Shown here: positions 63,370 to 64,000 of the stretch, one piece after another | Layout: each line of letters opens with the position of its first letter | How positions within the stretch are numbered: position 1 is the stretch's first letter | Assembly (NCBI RefSeq): GCF_000620065.1 | Contig: NZ_JHVI01000022.1 | Coordinates: forward strand, 1 to 64,000 | Origin: Meiothermus cerbereus DSM 11376 | GTDB taxonomy: Bacteria > Deinococcota > Deinococci > Deinococcales > Thermaceae | Length of the DNA stretch: 64,000 bases | Direction: 5' to 3' | Position numbers and translations under genes: made by a program | Notes under the pieces: generated by a model | What the model was told of the DNA's origin: nothing | Databases searched by the model: none | What the model saw: the letters and a program-made list of their open reading frames with translations, nothing else

Positions 63370-64000
63370 ATGAGCTGGAAGCTGGAAGCCTGGAATCCTG
63401 AGTATGCCCTACCGGACAGGCTAGAAGAAGGTGAGGGCCTCGAGGATATCAAAGCGCACTACGAAGGTGACTGGACGGCCCGTTCCCCGAAAAGGCAAGC
63501 GCCCACCGACTGGCCCATTGTGTACCTGGTGGATGGCCGCCAGCGCATAGATGCTCAGATTGCCAACTCGAGGGGTCACCGGGCCCTGCTGGCTACCGTG
63601 ATAGCAGGGGCCGTAGTGCGCGATGGCGCAGGTATCCGCCCGGTGGGAGAGCCCCTAAAACGCCATATTTTGCTCTACAGCGGCGACCTCGAGGAACCTC
63701 TGCCCCCCGGCCTGGGCCACTACCAGCTGGTGGAGACTAAAAAATCCGACCCCGCCAGCATGCGCTCCAGGGTCACCGAGGAGATGCGGCGCCTGGAGGC
63801 CAGCCTGGTGAACGAGCTAGAGGGGGGGTTGGTGATCGTGGACGGGCAGATATACCGAGGTGAAAAGTCGTACACCGCACCAGAGCGAGTTCTGGGCTAC
63901 ACCAAGACCCAGGCCGCCATCTACCTGGGCGCAGAGCAACAAGCCCTGTTGTACGAACTCAAACCCTACCAGCGCACGCCCATTTTTATGATTCCCGGCA
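63370..64000 (+). CDS. Probable NurA-domain nuclease (partial, cut by the window end)
   Basis: 210 codons open to the window edge, with no stop. Begins MSWKLEAWNPEYALPDRLEE; VYLVDGRQRIDAQIANSRG resembles the N-terminal active-site Asp segment of NurA nucleases (VDGS-type), and GGLVIVDGQIYRG could be a second acidic strand. NurA proteins process DNA ends together with the HerA helicase; herA, if paired, would lie beyond the window. The assignment is by pattern and moderately certain. Confidence 0.55.
   Translation, partial: MSWKLEAWNPEYALPDRLEEGEGLEDIKAHYEGDWTARSPKRQAPTDWPIVYLVDGRQRIDAQIANSRGHRALLATVIAGAVVRDGAGIRPVGEPLKRHILLYSGDLEEPLPPGLGHYQLVETKKSDPASMRSRVTEEMRRLEASLVNELEGGLVIVDGQIYRGEKSYTAPERVLGYTKTQAAIYLGAEQQALLYELKPYQRTPIFMIPG

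Overview
The window looks like chromosomal core sequence from a thermophile of the Deinococcus-Thermota, most likely Meiothermus or a close relative. This is inferred from gene content and style, not from a database match. Evidence: a 279-residue SSB with two OB folds, a short (196-residue) EF-Ts, an RpoC of about 1526 residues (Thermus-sized), futalosine-pathway menaquinone synthesis (MqnC), the MglA/MglB pair, many genes with a -10 hexamer only 6-10 nt before the start codon (leaderless style), and heavy use of CTCGAG for Leu-Glu.

Layout. 1-663: end of a degenerate IS481-type element. 757-4015: unknown small protein, Lrp/AsnC regulator, four-cluster ferredoxin-like protein, chorismate mutase/DAHP synthase. 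4086-10227 (minus): tatC, tatA, glmU, lgt, a glutaredoxin-like protein, then the threonine-degradation pair tdh-kbl. 10403-14272 (plus): COG0523 GTPase, lipB-lipA, a DUF3054 membrane protein, a MOSC protein. 14531-16749 (minus): the rpsF-ssb-rpsR-rplI operon with promoter and terminator. 16944-18304: FAD oxidoreductase and tRNA-Ala(UGC). 18319-25555 (plus): rpsB-tsf-pyrH-frr-cdsA-dxr-rseP, a GT2 glycosyltransferase and a small acidic protein. 25942-27075: mqnC. 27072-32265 (minus): a five-gene ABC-2 exporter cluster with a leader ORF, divergent from a TetR gene. 33160-36542: Crp/Fnr regulator, cytochrome P460, a hydrolase-fold protein lacking its serine, and a class II aldolase. 36629-44989 (minus): rpoB-rpoC. 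45114-55132 (minus): serS, gatC, metX-metY, and the glycine cleavage genes. 55132-56216: mglB-mglA. 56377-64000: hemW, a Ser/Thr kinase, patatin, lepB, hslVU, a TPR protein and the start of a probable NurA-like gene.

Functional links. Tdh and Kbl make glycine from threonine, GcvTHP breaks it down, and LipB/LipA make the lipoyl group GcvH needs; a tandem glycine riboswitch sits directly before gcvP. metY-metX lies behind a SAM-I riboswitch with a readable terminator/antiterminator and a near-consensus promoter. rpsB and rpsF have structured leaders of the kind used for ribosomal-protein feedback.

The least ordinary material is non-coding. There is a two-hairpin MITE in two full copies plus one solo end, and its ends supply -10 elements to neighbouring genes. 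A 47-bp tandem repeat occurs at two places around the metY promoter and riboswitch. There is a REP-like inverted pair whose stems differ by compensatory changes, and a 26-codon leader ORF behind a UUCG-capped hairpin at the ABC exporter operon. I saw no CRISPR array, prophage, toxin-antitoxin pair or defence island, and no clearly new multigene system.
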